Source: an uncultured Tateyamaria sp.
GTDB taxonomy: Bacteria; Pseudomonadota; Alphaproteobacteria; Rhodobacterales; Rhodobacteraceae
Reading direction: 5' to 3'
Assembly (NCBI RefSeq): GCF_947496075.1
Contig: NZ_CANMBJ010000006.1
Span: forward strand, 481,001-545,000
DNA length: 64,000 nucleotides
Positions 9,169 through 18,042 of the stretch are shown one piece after another (within the stretch, counting starts at the first letter, position 1; each line of letters opens with the position of its first letter). Position numbers and translations under genes: made by a program. Below the pieces are notes generated by a model. It was not told the DNA's origin and searched no databases. It saw nothing but the letters and a program-made list of their open reading frames with translations.

Positions 9169-10166
9169 TGCGCAGTCTCGCGGTTCTGGGGCGATGCAGG
9201 ATCGTCGGTCGTGCCCTTGGTCAGTGTCTGCCATGCCTCGGCAAATGGGTGCAGCAAGGCGGCGCGCAGGGTCGGGTGTGGTTGTTCGATGGAAACGCCG
9301 TTTTCGTCCGACAGGCCAAAGCTCAGGATCTCATGCTCCTTGGGTACATAAAGCGAACCAAACATCAGATCCCAGAAGGCGAACACCTCGCCATAGTTCT
9401 TGTTGTAATGCTTTGGGTCGTTGGAATGGTGCACTTGGTGCTGTGCCGGTGAGATCAGGATATGCTCCATCACGCACCCATAGCTCAGCCAGACATGGCT
9501 ATGGCGCAAGTTGGCCCCGAAGGCGTTGAACAGGAAGTAGCCCGCATTCACGCTGCCAATGGTCAGCACGTCGATCTTACCCATCAGCAGGAACAGCATC
9601 AGCGCTTGAACAGCCCCGATAATCAGAGCGTAAATCAGCAGACGGATCACCACGAAAACAGGGTGATTGCGGTTCGCGGTTAGGGGCGTCAGCACCTCTG
9701 CCGAATGGTGAAGGGCATGAAACGGCCAAAGCAGCGCGTTTTCATGGTGCAGGCGATGCGCCCAGTATTTGCAGAAATCCAGCGTCAGGATCATGATCAG
9801 CGTGGCCAGGGCCAGCTTGCCCCATTCCCCTTCACCCACTGCCGGGGCGAGGTCCCCGCCGGTGGCGTCCAGCATCATGGTCAAGAGGCCCGATGTGACA
9901 ACGGGCGTTAGCGTCACGGCGGCAAAGAAACCCGAGACCGTCAGCAGTTTGTTGAACAGGAAAATCTGGATGTCGACCAGATTGGATTTGTGCGTGTAGA
10001 CATCGCGGGGCAACAGGAATGCGGTGAAGGATGTGGGGCGCCCACGCACCCTCCAGATCACATAGACCAGTGCGACGGTCAGGCAGAGATAGAGCAATGC
10101 CAGACGCGAATTCCAGTCAAACAGGAACCCGGTAAACCCGTCCAGAAGTTCATAAAAAGCGTCCAT
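9165..10166 (-). CDS. Sterol desaturase / fatty acid hydroxylase superfamily protein
   Basis: 333 residues with several membrane helices and the histidine clusters that bind the di-iron centre: HRLHH at 137-141, HALHH at 150-154, and a later HQVHH followed by a conserved NDPKHYNKNYGE segment. The superfamily uses oxygen to hydroxylate or desaturate lipids; bacterial members modify hopanoids, carotenoids, ornithine lipids or alkylglycerols. No squalene or hopanoid gene is visible here, so the substrate is open. It overlaps the downstream acyltransferase by 4 bases. The roughly 100-base AT-rich gap upstream probably contains its promoter. Confidence 0.88.
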   Translation of the reverse strand: MDAFYELLDGFTGFLFDWNSRLALLYLCLTVALVYVIWRVRGRPTSFTAFLLPRDVYTHKSNLVDIQIFLFNKLLTVSGFFAAVTLTPVVTSGLLTMMLDATGGDLAPAVGEGEWGKLALATLIMILTLDFCKYWAHRLHHENALLWPFHALHHSAEVLTPLTANRNHPVFVVIRLLIYALIIGAVQALMLFLLMGKIDVLTIGSVNAGYFLFNAFGANLRHSHVWLSYGCVMEHILISPAQHQVHHSNDPKHYNKNYGEVFAFWDLMFGSLYVPKEHEILSFGLSDENGVSIEQPHPTLRAALLHPFAEAWQTLTKGTTDDPASPQNRETAQ

Positions 10167-10273
10167 TTCGCCCTCTCACGCCTTGTGTTGGGCACAGCGA
10201 TAGGGGGCAAATTTGTTGAGAGTATGGCGACTTTAGGCAGTAATTTAATCGATTGTTTCAGGTGTGCGCGGAG

Positions 10274-11344
10274 TCAGTGCACCAGATGTCGGGCGATCTT
10301 GTCGTCGTCCCAGGTGATGCCAAGGCCGGGACCGCGGGCCGTCACGCAGCCATCCTCGATCGCATAGGGTTCGGTCATCACCCCGCCCGCCACATCCAGC
10401 CATTCCAGCAGATGCGCGTTGGTCGTCGCGGCCAAGGCATGGGCCGACGCTTCGACAAAAAGATGGCTTGAGACGGGCACACCCGCGGCTTCTGCGATGG
10501 CAGCGGCGCGGAACCAGCCGCTCAGCCCCCCGATCTTGATTATGTCGGGCATTGCATAGTCCGTGGCCGCAATCATGCGTGCCGCATCCGCCGGATGCCA
10601 CCAGTTCTCTCCCGATTGAATGGCCGTGGACACAGCAGTGCGGACCGATCGGTAGCCCGCCAGATCTTCGGCTGGCACGGGTTCCTCCACCCATGTCAGG
10701 TCCAACCCGGCCTCTTCAAGAACGCGGATGCGTGCAATCGCCTCGGGCGCATCAAACGCCTGGTTGTAGTCCAGCATCAATTGCCGTTCCGGCCCGATCA
10801 TGTCGCGCACAACGCGCAACGCGGCCACATCCTCCGCCACTGTCGGAAAACCCAGCTTGACCTTGATGGCCTTGAACCCACGCGCCAGCGATGCTTCGAT
10901 CAGCCTTTCATCCCGACCGGGTACAAACAGGCCCTGACTGTCGTAGCACGGCAAGGGGCGCGGCGCGGTCCCGAACAGGGCGCAGACCGGCTGACCCACC
11001 GCCTTGCCGTGTGCATCCCACAGCGCAAGGTCCAAACCGGCTAGCGCCATGCCCACCATTCCCTGCCGCCCCAGCAGCCTGAACTGCGATGCGGTCTGTC
11101 GATCCACATCCGCCGGATGGGCCGGGGACCCCACCAGCGCCTCCGATAAATCCGTGAGAAAGGTCACCAGCGGCTTCAGCATCGGCGGCGTGTAGCCAAA
11201 AATGTATGCGCTTCCGCTGACACCCTCATCCGTCTCTACATCGACCAGTACCAGGGGTGCCGCTGGGATCGACGCCTGCGCCGTCGTGATCGGCACGGCC
11301 AGCGGTGCCATCACCGCCCGCGCCTTGATCCGTTCAATCCGCAT
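10274..11344 (-). CDS. Mandelate racemase-like enolase superfamily enzyme
   Basis: 356 residues. The fold and catalytic set are those of the mandelate racemase subgroup: KVK at 161-163, metal ligands Asp192 (LDYNQ), Glu220 (WVEEP) and Glu246 (GENWW), Asp267 (AMPD) paired with His294 (SSHLF), and Glu314 (LLEW). From memory, many segments match Pseudomonas mandelate racemase closely (PLVLVD, CYDS, GENW, MPD..KIGG, SSHLF.E.SAH). It should abstract the alpha proton of a carboxylate using Mg2+, racemising or dehydrating it. It is the last gene of a peptide-type ABC transporter operon and overlaps the permease stop by one base, so the transported compound is probably its substrate or precursor. It could be a dehydratase of the same subgroup rather than a true racemase. 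Confidence 0.85.
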   Translation of the reverse strand: MRIERIKARAVMAPLAVPITTAQASIPAAPLVLVDVETDEGVSGSAYIFGYTPPMLKPLVTFLTDLSEALVGSPAHPADVDRQTASQFRLLGRQGMVGMALAGLDLALWDAHGKAVGQPVCALFGTAPRPLPCYDSQGLFVPGRDERLIEASLARGFKAIKVKLGFPTVAEDVAALRVVRDMIGPERQLMLDYNQAFDAPEAIARIRVLEEAGLDLTWVEEPVPAEDLAGYRSVRTAVSTAIQSGENWWHPADAARMIAATDYAMPDIIKIGGLSGWFRAAAIAEAAGVPVSSHLFVEASAHALAATTNAHLLEWLDVAGGVMTEPYAIEDGCVTARGPGLGITWDDDKIARHLVH

Positions 11345-12498
11345 CAGCTGGTGTAGGGGTCCAGACTGTCGCGCAGCCCGTCACCAAGGAAGTTGAAGGC
11401 CAGAACGACAATGATGATCGGCAGCATCGGAATGGCCGTCCACGGGTAGATCTCAATGCTCGCCAGGTTCTGCGCATCGTTCAGCATCACACCCCAGGAC
11501 ACAGCAGGTGCCCGCAGGCCAAGACCAAGGAATGACAGCGCCGTCTCACCCAAAATCATCGCCGGGATCGACAAGGTGGCCGAGGCAATCAGGTGCGACA
11601 TGAAGTTGGGCAACAAATGCCGCCGGATGACGCGCGAGGGTTTCGCCCCCATCATCTCTGCCGCCCGTACATATTCCTCCTCTCTCAACGAGAGGAACTT
11701 ACTTCGGACCGCCCGCGCCAGCCCCGGCCAATCCAGTAACCCAAGGATGATACTGATGATGAAGAAGACGGACACCGGCCCCCAATTCGATGGCACGGCT
11801 GCGGACAAGGCCAGCCACAAGGGCAACTCCGGCAAGGACCGCAAAATTTCGATGGCGCGGTTCACAACCCAGTCGATCCAACCGCCGAAATAACCCGCGA
11901 TGGCCCCGAACCCGATGCCCAGGATAAAGGACACGGTGATGCCAATCAGGCCCACGGTCAGCGACAGCTGCGCGCCATAGGAAATCCGGGAAAACACGTC
12001 ACGTCCCAGCCGGTCCGAGCCAAAGATAAACACCGTCGCCCCCTCGGGCGCGCAGAACAGGTGGCGGTCCGCAGGGATCAGGAAGAACAGCTTGTATTCT
12101 GTCCGCTCACAAAAGAACTGCAGCGGCATCGGGCGCGAGGTGTCCGTCTCGTACACCCATTGGAAGTTCTCAAGGTCGGCAGAACCGATGGTGGGATAGA
12201 CAAAAGGCCCAACAAACTGCCCCTCATGCCAGAACTTGATGGCTTGCGGCGGGTGATACAGGTGATCGGCGCTGCGCTCGTTGGGCGTATAGGGCGAGAT
12301 GAACCCGGCAAAGGGGATTGCCATGTAAGCCAGCAGCAGGAAGATGCCAGAAATCAGGCCCAGCCGGTGCTTGCGGAACTTGCGCCAGACCAGCACCCAG
12401 TTCGGGGCGTCCATGTCTGACCGTTCGGGCGCGGACAGGTCCACGTTCGGATCGTATGGGGCATCGTCAATGAAACGGCCGTCGGGCAGGGTGCTCAT
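11344..12498 (-). CDS. ABC transporter permease, OppC/DppC type
   Basis: 384 residues from an ATG at 12498 with AAGGA eight bases upstream; an earlier in-frame ATG at 12540 overlaps oppB and is not preferred. The N-terminal cytoplasmic tail is followed by one helix (HRLGLISGIFLLLAYMAIPF), a periplasmic insert of roughly 120 residues, and a five-helix permease domain with the EAA loop around AAEMMGAKPSRVIRRHLLP. The large insert is the arrangement seen in YejE-like permeases. It forms the channel with the upstream OppB-like subunit. It sits 4 bases from oppB and overlaps the mandelate racemase-like gene. Confidence 0.92.
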   Translation of the reverse strand: MSTLPDGRFIDDAPYDPNVDLSAPERSDMDAPNWVLVWRKFRKHRLGLISGIFLLLAYMAIPFAGFISPYTPNERSADHLYHPPQAIKFWHEGQFVGPFVYPTIGSADLENFQWVYETDTSRPMPLQFFCERTEYKLFFLIPADRHLFCAPEGATVFIFGSDRLGRDVFSRISYGAQLSLTVGLIGITVSFILGIGFGAIAGYFGGWIDWVVNRAIEILRSLPELPLWLALSAAVPSNWGPVSVFFIISIILGLLDWPGLARAVRSKFLSLREEEYVRAAEMMGAKPSRVIRRHLLPNFMSHLIASATLSIPAMILGETALSFLGLGLRAPAVSWGVMLNDAQNLASIEIYPWTAIPMLPIIIVVLAFNFLGDGLRDSLDPYTS

Positions 12499-12502
12499 GG
12501 TT

Positions 12503-13531
12503 TTATCCTTCCCGTGCGCCGTAGCGGATGCGTGGATCAAGCAGCACCAGCAACAGGTCTGAAATCATCGTGCCGATGAGGGTGAGTAGCGCCACAAACA
12601 TCAGCACAAAAGCGGCCAGAAACTGGTCTTGCGACTTCAGCGCGGTCAGCAAGGCGGGTCCGATGGTCTGCAGTCCCAGCACCACGGACACCAGAACCGA
12701 TCCCGACACCATGGCGGGCAGCAGGTTGCCAATGTCGGCCACAAACGGGTTGAAGGCCATGCGCAGCGGATACTTGGTTAGCAACTTGGCCGGGGCCAAA
12801 CCCTTTGCCATCCCCGTTTCGACATAGGGTTTCGACAGCTCGTCCAGCATGTTGGCCCGCAGGCGTTGCATCATCGCAGCAGCACCTGATGTCCCAATGA
12901 CAAAGGTCGGCACGATCAGATGCACAAGCACGCTTTGCACCTTGGCAAGCGACATCGGCTCGCCCTCGAATTCGGGCGCCATCAAACCGCCGATGGGCAG
13001 GCCCAGGTATTTGTGGCCGTAGTAGAACAGGATCAGCGCAAGCAGGAAATTCGGCGTCGCGAGGCCCAAGTACCCGACAAATGCGGTGGTGTAGTCGACC
13101 CACGTGGCCGAACGGGCAGCGGCCAGAACGCCCAGGGGCAGGGCCACAAGGTAAACAAACAGGACGGCGGCAAGGTTCACCAGAACGGTCAGCCAAAGCG
13201 CATCCCCGACAATGTCAGCCACGGGTGCATCGAATTCGAATGACCAGCCAAAATCGCCCTGTAACAGCCCCGAAAATCCCTGCGGGCCCGGCGCCACGCC
13301 CGCCCAGATCAGATATTGCTCCCACAAGGGACGGTCGAGCGCGTATTCGGTGCGCAGAAATTCGGCCTTGGCGACGCCTTCGGCCTGACCGGTGGCGCGC
13401 AGTTCTGCAATCTGGTTCGACAGGTAGTCGCCGGGGGGCAGGTTGATGATGATGAAGATCAGGATGGAAACGACGATCAACGTCAGCACCATCGTCAGCA
13501 GCCGGTAGGCCGCGTAACGGATGAACATCAT
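12503..13531 (-). CDS. ABC transporter permease, OppB/DppB type
   Basis: 342 residues. An N-terminal helix (YAAYRLLTMVLTLIVVSILI) is followed by a periplasmic loop and five more helices, as in OppB/YejB. The coupling loop lies near METGMAKGLAPAKLLTKYPL. It pairs with the OppC-like subunit to form the inner-membrane channel for peptides or similar solutes delivered by the binding protein. The start overlaps the end of the binding-protein gene by 4 bases. Confidence 0.92.
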   Translation of the reverse strand: MMFIRYAAYRLLTMVLTLIVVSILIFIIINLPPGDYLSNQIAELRATGQAEGVAKAEFLRTEYALDRPLWEQYLIWAGVAPGPQGFSGLLQGDFGWSFEFDAPVADIVGDALWLTVLVNLAAVLFVYLVALPLGVLAAARSATWVDYTTAFVGYLGLATPNFLLALILFYYGHKYLGLPIGGLMAPEFEGEPMSLAKVQSVLVHLIVPTFVIGTSGAAAMMQRLRANMLDELSKPYVETGMAKGLAPAKLLTKYPLRMAFNPFVADIGNLLPAMVSGSVLVSVVLGLQTIGPALLTALKSQDQFLAAFVLMFVALLTLIGTMISDLLLVLLDPRIRYGAREG

Positions 13532-15453
13532 TCGCTCACCTGCGCGATCTGCTCGGCATCAGAGAAAAAGAATTCATCAATCCGGTGCACGCCGAAATGC
13601 GCGCCGGGGTCCCAGGCCCATTTGCCTTGTTCAGGCACGTTCCGCAGGCGGTCAGAGACGATAACCGGTTGTGGGGCCTCGCTCAGGATACCGATGCCGA
13701 ACTGGTTGTCAGCGTGGATTTTCAGCATCTCGCGCCAAATCGATCGGTGTTCCTCGGGGTCATCGGTGTTTTGCCACGCCTTGCTGAGCGCCATCAGGCG
13801 CTTGGCTGGCTCAAGGTCCACCGGCTCACCCGCCGCGCCATGGGTCTGATAATATTGACCCCATTTAGGCCAGGCAAAGAATACCTGATCTGTTGGCGCA
13901 AGGTAGGAGGGCGGCGTGTTTGGCTGGGGCAACCCATTGTCCCAGCCAAACCAGACCGACGCCATGGTCACACCGGAAAAGACACGATTGCGCAGAATGT
14001 CCCGGTCGAGCGGGCGCATGATCAGCTTGATGCCAATGTCGCGCCATGTGTCAGTGATGATGGCCAGCGCGTTCTCGACCTCCTGCCGCTCTCCGGCGGT
14101 TTCGATCACAAACTCCATCGGGCGGCCGTCCGGCAGCAAGCGAATGCCTGCCGGTGTGCGCTGGTTCAGGCCCATCTGGTCCAGCATCACGTTGGCCGTG
14201 TCCGGGTCGTAGATGGCCCATTGGGTCAGCAGCGCCGGATCAAACAGCGGGCTTTTGGCCAGTGCCGTCATGCCCCCTTCCTTGCCCAGCCCGAAATACA
14301 GGGCGCGGTTGATCATCCGTCGGTCGATGCCCAGCGACAGGGCGCGCCGGAACCGCGCATCTCGCATGACCTCGCGCCACACCGGGTCAGCGAAATTCAG
14401 GTTGGGATAGATGGCGATCTGGCTGGCTGCACCATTGGACCACAGATAGGTGCGGTAGGGCGCGCCATCTGCCTCGCCTTTCTTCAGGATGGACACATCG
14501 CGGAAATCCAGCCCCCGGGCCTGCAAATCAGATTCGCCCGCATTGGTCTTGGCCGCCACAAGACCCGAGCCCACGATGTCCATCTCGACAACGTCGATAT
14601 AGGGCAACTGCACGCCGCGCGCGTCGATGCGGTGGAAATAGGGGTTGCGCACGAACAGGTGCCGCATGGCCGCCCCGGTCGAGGCGGGTTTCCACGGCTG
14701 CAAAGTCGGCAATTCGTGATTGTCGAACTTGTACATGTTGTCGAGCTTGTTGTGCAGCGGGGCCCAGCTGCGCACGCGCTTGGCGTCGATCATCTCCTCC
14801 ATCGCTTCCTTGGTGTTGAACGCGACGTGGAATTGCTTGAGGTAATGCGCGGGTCGGTAGATGAACGGCGGACTGGCCTGTGCCAGCATCTGCAGGAAGT
14901 TCGGGTTCGCCTCGGGAAACTCGACCACCACCGTTGTTTCATCGGGGAAGGTCATCGTGGCGATGTCTTCGCCTATGCGCATGATTTCGGGCGGACCGTT
15001 CGGGCTCAGTTCCGCGTTTTGGGCCACGTGTTTCCACCAGTACTCGAAATCGGCCGAGGTAAAAGGCGCGCCATCCGACCAGCGATGACCGGGCCGCAGA
15101 TGCAGCGTGAAAATGCGGCCCTCTTCCACCTCGACATCGCGCAGGATATCGGGCTTCAGCTGGTAATCGTGGTCATAGCCCACCAGCCGGGCATAGCCAT
15201 AGACAACCATCTGGCGCACGTCCTTGGTGCGCGTGACCATGGTGCGCAACGTGCCACCCTGCGTCCCGAATTTCCGACCCTTGGCCTCAAGATCGACAAC
15301 AAGGGGCACGTCCGGAATGCGGTTTACCGCCGGGTCCATCTGCCCCTTCTTCACCTCCGGCGCCCAGAACGTGCTCTCTTGCACGACGGGCTGGGCCAGG
15401 GCGGGCAGGGCGAAAACCCCAGCAAGAACAACAGCTGTCAAACGTTTAAACAT
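13528..15453 (-). CDS. Family 5 extracellular solute-binding protein of a peptide-type ABC importer
   Basis: 641 residues from an ATG at 15453, overlapping the ATPase stop by 8 bases. A signal peptide (MFKRLTAVVLAGVFALPALA) directs export. The mature protein has family 5 hallmarks such as TLHLRPGHRWSDGAPFTSAD and RALSLGIDRRMINRALYFGL. It is about 100 residues longer than typical OppA/DppA, which fits the YejA-like subgroup. It would bind a peptide, opine, nickel complex or other amphipathic solute in the periplasm; the terminal mandelate racemase-like gene hints at a hydroxy- or sugar-acid derivative. A long antisense open frame across it is not a gene. Confidence 0.9.
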   Translation of the reverse strand: MFKRLTAVVLAGVFALPALAQPVVQESTFWAPEVKKGQMDPAVNRIPDVPLVVDLEAKGRKFGTQGGTLRTMVTRTKDVRQMVVYGYARLVGYDHDYQLKPDILRDVEVEEGRIFTLHLRPGHRWSDGAPFTSADFEYWWKHVAQNAELSPNGPPEIMRIGEDIATMTFPDETTVVVEFPEANPNFLQMLAQASPPFIYRPAHYLKQFHVAFNTKEAMEEMIDAKRVRSWAPLHNKLDNMYKFDNHELPTLQPWKPASTGAAMRHLFVRNPYFHRIDARGVQLPYIDVVEMDIVGSGLVAAKTNAGESDLQARGLDFRDVSILKKGEADGAPYRTYLWSNGAASQIAIYPNLNFADPVWREVMRDARFRRALSLGIDRRMINRALYFGLGKEGGMTALAKSPLFDPALLTQWAIYDPDTANVMLDQMGLNQRTPAGIRLLPDGRPMEFVIETAGERQEVENALAIITDTWRDIGIKLIMRPLDRDILRNRVFSGVTMASVWFGWDNGLPQPNTPPSYLAPTDQVFFAWPKWGQYYQTHGAAGEPVDLEPAKRLMALSKAWQNTDDPEEHRSIWREMLKIHADNQFGIGILSEAPQPVIVSDRLRNVPEQGKWAWDPGAHFGVHRIDEFFFSDAEQIAQVSE

Positions 15454-17215
15454 GGCAGCGCACCTTGTGTCCGGGTTCGATCTGGATGAGGTCGGGGGCC
15501 GCAAGCCCTTCGAAGCGGAACATATCCGGCCAGCTTGCAGGCGATCCGGCGCCACGCGACACCTCGGCCAAGTCAATGGGACGTTGCACATCCGGCTCGG
15601 GCTGCGCGGCGATCAAGGCCTTGGTGTAGGGATGCCGCGGGTTGTAAAACAGCGTCTCCGGCGGGGCCTGCTCAACCACGACCCCCTGACGCATCACGGC
15701 CACCTCGTCAGCGATGCGGGCGACAACGGCCAGATCGTGGCTGATGAACAGATAGCTCAACCCCATCCCGTCCCGTATGCGCTCCAGCAAGATCAAAATC
15801 TGCTCTTGCACCGACACATCGAGGGCCGAGGTCGGCTCGTCACAGACGAGCAGCACAGGATCAAGGGTCAGCGCCCGGGCAATCGACAACCGTTGGCGCT
15901 GTCCGCCTGAAAAGGCATGCGGGTAGCGCATGAGCATATCGGGGTTCAGACCTACCCAGCGCAGCATCTCTGCAGCCTTGTCGCGGCGGGCCATCCTGTT
16001 GCCGATGCGATGGATCTCCATCGGTTCGGTCAGGGCCTCCTGCACGCGCATGCGCGGGGACAGGGATGAATAGGGATCCTGAAACACCATCTGTGCCTGC
16101 CGCTGAAAGGCCACCTTGTCGGAACGGCTCAGTGCGTTGATGCAGATGGGATCGGCATCCAGCTCGGGACGAAACAGCACTTCCGACCCTTCATCCGGCA
16201 CCTCGGCGCCAAGCGCGATGCGGGCGCAGGTCGTCTTGCCCGACCCACTTTCGCCAACGACAGCCAATGTCTTGCCTCGGGGCAGCTTCAGGTTCACGTC
16301 GATGCAGGCATGAACCTTCTTTTTCTCGCGCCAGCCACCGGCACGCACCGTGTATGTCTTGCACACATTGTTCAACTCAAGGATCAGATCCTCCGCCGGC
16401 AACGGCTCTGCCGGTTTGGGGTCCTTTGGGATCATTGGGGCGGCGGCAAACAGCTTCTGGGTATATCCATGCCCCGGATCACCCAGAACAACGTGGGCCG
16501 GACCGCTTTCCATCACGTGGCCCTTGTTCATCACGACCACGCTGTCGGCCATGTTGGCGACGACACCCAGATCGTGGGTGACAAGGATCATCGCCATACC
16601 CGTGTCGCGCTGCAAATCCTTCATCAGACCCAGAACCTGCGCCTGCGTGGTCACGTCCAGGGCGGTGGTTGGTTCATCGGCGATCAGCACGTCCGGCTTG
16701 GCCACCATCGCCATGGCAATCATGGCGCGTTGCCGCATCCCGCCTGACATCTCGAACGGATAGGCCCGGAAGGCGCGCTCGGGGTCCGCGAACCCGACGC
16801 GTTCGAATGTTGCCAACACATCCTGCTTGGCCTCTGCCGCCGACATGTTGCGGTGCAGGGTCAGAACCTCGGACACTTGGTCGCCGATGCGGTGCAGGGG
16901 CGACAGGGATCGCATGGGTTCCTGAAAGATCATCGAAATGCGGTCGCCGCGAATGCCCCGGATCAGGCGGGGCGGCAGGGTCAGCAGATCAGTACGCGCG
17001 TCACCCTCACCGAACATCACTGATCCCTGACGCAATTGCGCCGTTTTGGGCAATATGCGGAGGACAGATCGACAGGTCAGCGTCTTGCCGGACCCACTCT
17101 CGCCAACCAGCGCCAGCGTTTCCCCGCATGCGACCGAAAAATTGACCCCCGCCACGACCGGAGGGGCCGAGCCAAAACCGATCGACAGATTTTTCACTTC
17201 CAGAAGCGGGGCCAT
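15446..17215 (-). CDS. Fused two-domain ABC transporter ATPase (DppD-DppF type)
   Basis: 589 residues with two complete nucleotide-binding domains. Domain 1 has Walker A GESGSGKT near residue 38, signature SGGMRQRAMIA and Walker B VLIADEPTTALD. Domain 2 repeats GESGSGKTT, SGGQRQRLSIAR and LLVCDEPTSALD. Each domain ends in the oligopeptide-type extension (for example PRHPYTKALIAAQPEP). The protein energises both permeases. It is the first gene of the operon, so the promoter should be in the 142-base gap shared with the divergent methyltransferase gene. Confidence 0.95.
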   Translation of the reverse strand: MAPLLEVKNLSIGFGSAPPVVAGVNFSVACGETLALVGESGSGKTLTCRSVLRILPKTAQLRQGSVMFGEGDARTDLLTLPPRLIRGIRGDRISMIFQEPMRSLSPLHRIGDQVSEVLTLHRNMSAAEAKQDVLATFERVGFADPERAFRAYPFEMSGGMRQRAMIAMAMVAKPDVLIADEPTTALDVTTQAQVLGLMKDLQRDTGMAMILVTHDLGVVANMADSVVVMNKGHVMESGPAHVVLGDPGHGYTQKLFAAAPMIPKDPKPAEPLPAEDLILELNNVCKTYTVRAGGWREKKKVHACIDVNLKLPRGKTLAVVGESGSGKTTCARIALGAEVPDEGSEVLFRPELDADPICINALSRSDKVAFQRQAQMVFQDPYSSLSPRMRVQEALTEPMEIHRIGNRMARRDKAAEMLRWVGLNPDMLMRYPHAFSGGQRQRLSIARALTLDPVLLVCDEPTSALDVSVQEQILILLERIRDGMGLSYLFISHDLAVVARIADEVAVMRQGVVVEQAPPETLFYNPRHPYTKALIAAQPEPDVQRPIDLAEVSRGAGSPASWPDMFRFEGLAAPDLIQIEPGHKVRCHV

Positions 17216-17357
17216 TCATGGTCCTTTTTTCGCGCGCAGGTCTTGAAATCAGTGAACCCGATTCCATCCAACACGTCCATACACGGGAAAGTCGCGCAAA
17301 TGTGCTACCGCTTGATCACTTTTTGCCCCATCTAGAGCGAAAGCAAAGGAAATGATC

Positions 17358-17855
17358 ATGCAACAAAGCCGTCTTGACCTTTTTGTCGACCGTATGGTGT
17401 CCCAACGGGCCTGTCTGGATCACGCAGCGAAAGTCATCGCGGACATGGAGGGGCCGGTGTTCGAACTTGGTTTGGGCAACGGGCGGACCTACCATCACAT
17501 GCGGCACATTATGCCGGACCGTGACATCTATGTGTTCGAACGGGCGGTGGCCTCGCACCCTGACAGCACGCCGCCCGAGGACATGGTTCTGCTGGGCGAC
17601 GTCTTTGAAACCTTACCGCAGGCCCATGCCCGCTTTGGTGCAACAGCGGTTTTGATCCACGCTGATCTGGGCGGCCACAATGCGCAAAAGAACGACCTCT
17701 TTGCTCAGAAAGTCTCACCTGCCATCGCCCCGCTGCTGGCGGTTGGCGGCTTGATGGTGTCGTCCGACCGGATGTATTTCGACGATCTGGTCGAACAGCC
17801 GCTGCCGGATGGCGCGGTTCAGGGGCGTTGTTTCATCTACCGACGCGAGAGCTAG
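17358..17855 (+). CDS. Small class I SAM-dependent methyltransferase-like protein
   Basis: About 165 residues. AAGGA at 17346-17350 is 7 bases from the ATG at 17358; an ATG at 17352 is only one base away, so 17358 is preferred. Residues FELGLGNGRTYHH resemble the glycine-rich SAM-binding motif I of Rossmann-fold methyltransferases, followed by YVFERA with an acidic residue ending strand 2 and AVLIHADLGGH near strand 4. The product is shorter than most methyltransferases and lacks an obvious substrate domain. It stands alone, divergent from the peptide transporter operon. The substrate is unknown. Confidence 0.7.
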   Translation: MQQSRLDLFVDRMVSQRACLDHAAKVIADMEGPVFELGLGNGRTYHHMRHIMPDRDIYVFERAVASHPDSTPPEDMVLLGDVFETLPQAHARFGATAVLIHADLGGHNAQKNDLFAQKVSPAIAPLLAVGGLMVSSDRMYFDDLVEQPLPDGAVQGRCFIYRRES

Positions 17856-17879
17856 GGAACCGGCAACCTGGTCGATAGC

Positions 17880-17914
17880 GGCCCTTCGGGGAAAGTTTAC
17901 CTGGCAAGATGAAG
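17880..17914. repeat. Recurrent intergenic element: GC hairpin followed by T-rich spacer and GAAGAG tail
   Basis: The string GCCCTTCGGGG is followed by AAGTTT and then AAGATGAAGAG. A similar layout occurs at 25062-25096 and, more loosely, at 40553-40583. It lies between the methyltransferase and the beta-oxidation operon and could act as a transcript end or be a small dispersed repeat. Confidence 0.4.
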
Positions 17915-18042
17915 AGGCGGATCAGCGCCAAGTGACGTTGCGGCGTGTTTTGAATCGCTTGCCCTTTTTCTGTGCACGCCTAGGCTGAAACATGCGCAAG
18001 GTGGAGGATCCATGCGCGTGTTTCAGAACCAGCGGAGGACGC

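Noticed and set aside
13585-15489. 634-residue open frame antisense to the peptide-binding protein
   Set aside because: The opposite strand encodes a full family 5 binding protein with signal peptide; the antisense product has no domain and no fitting start site.
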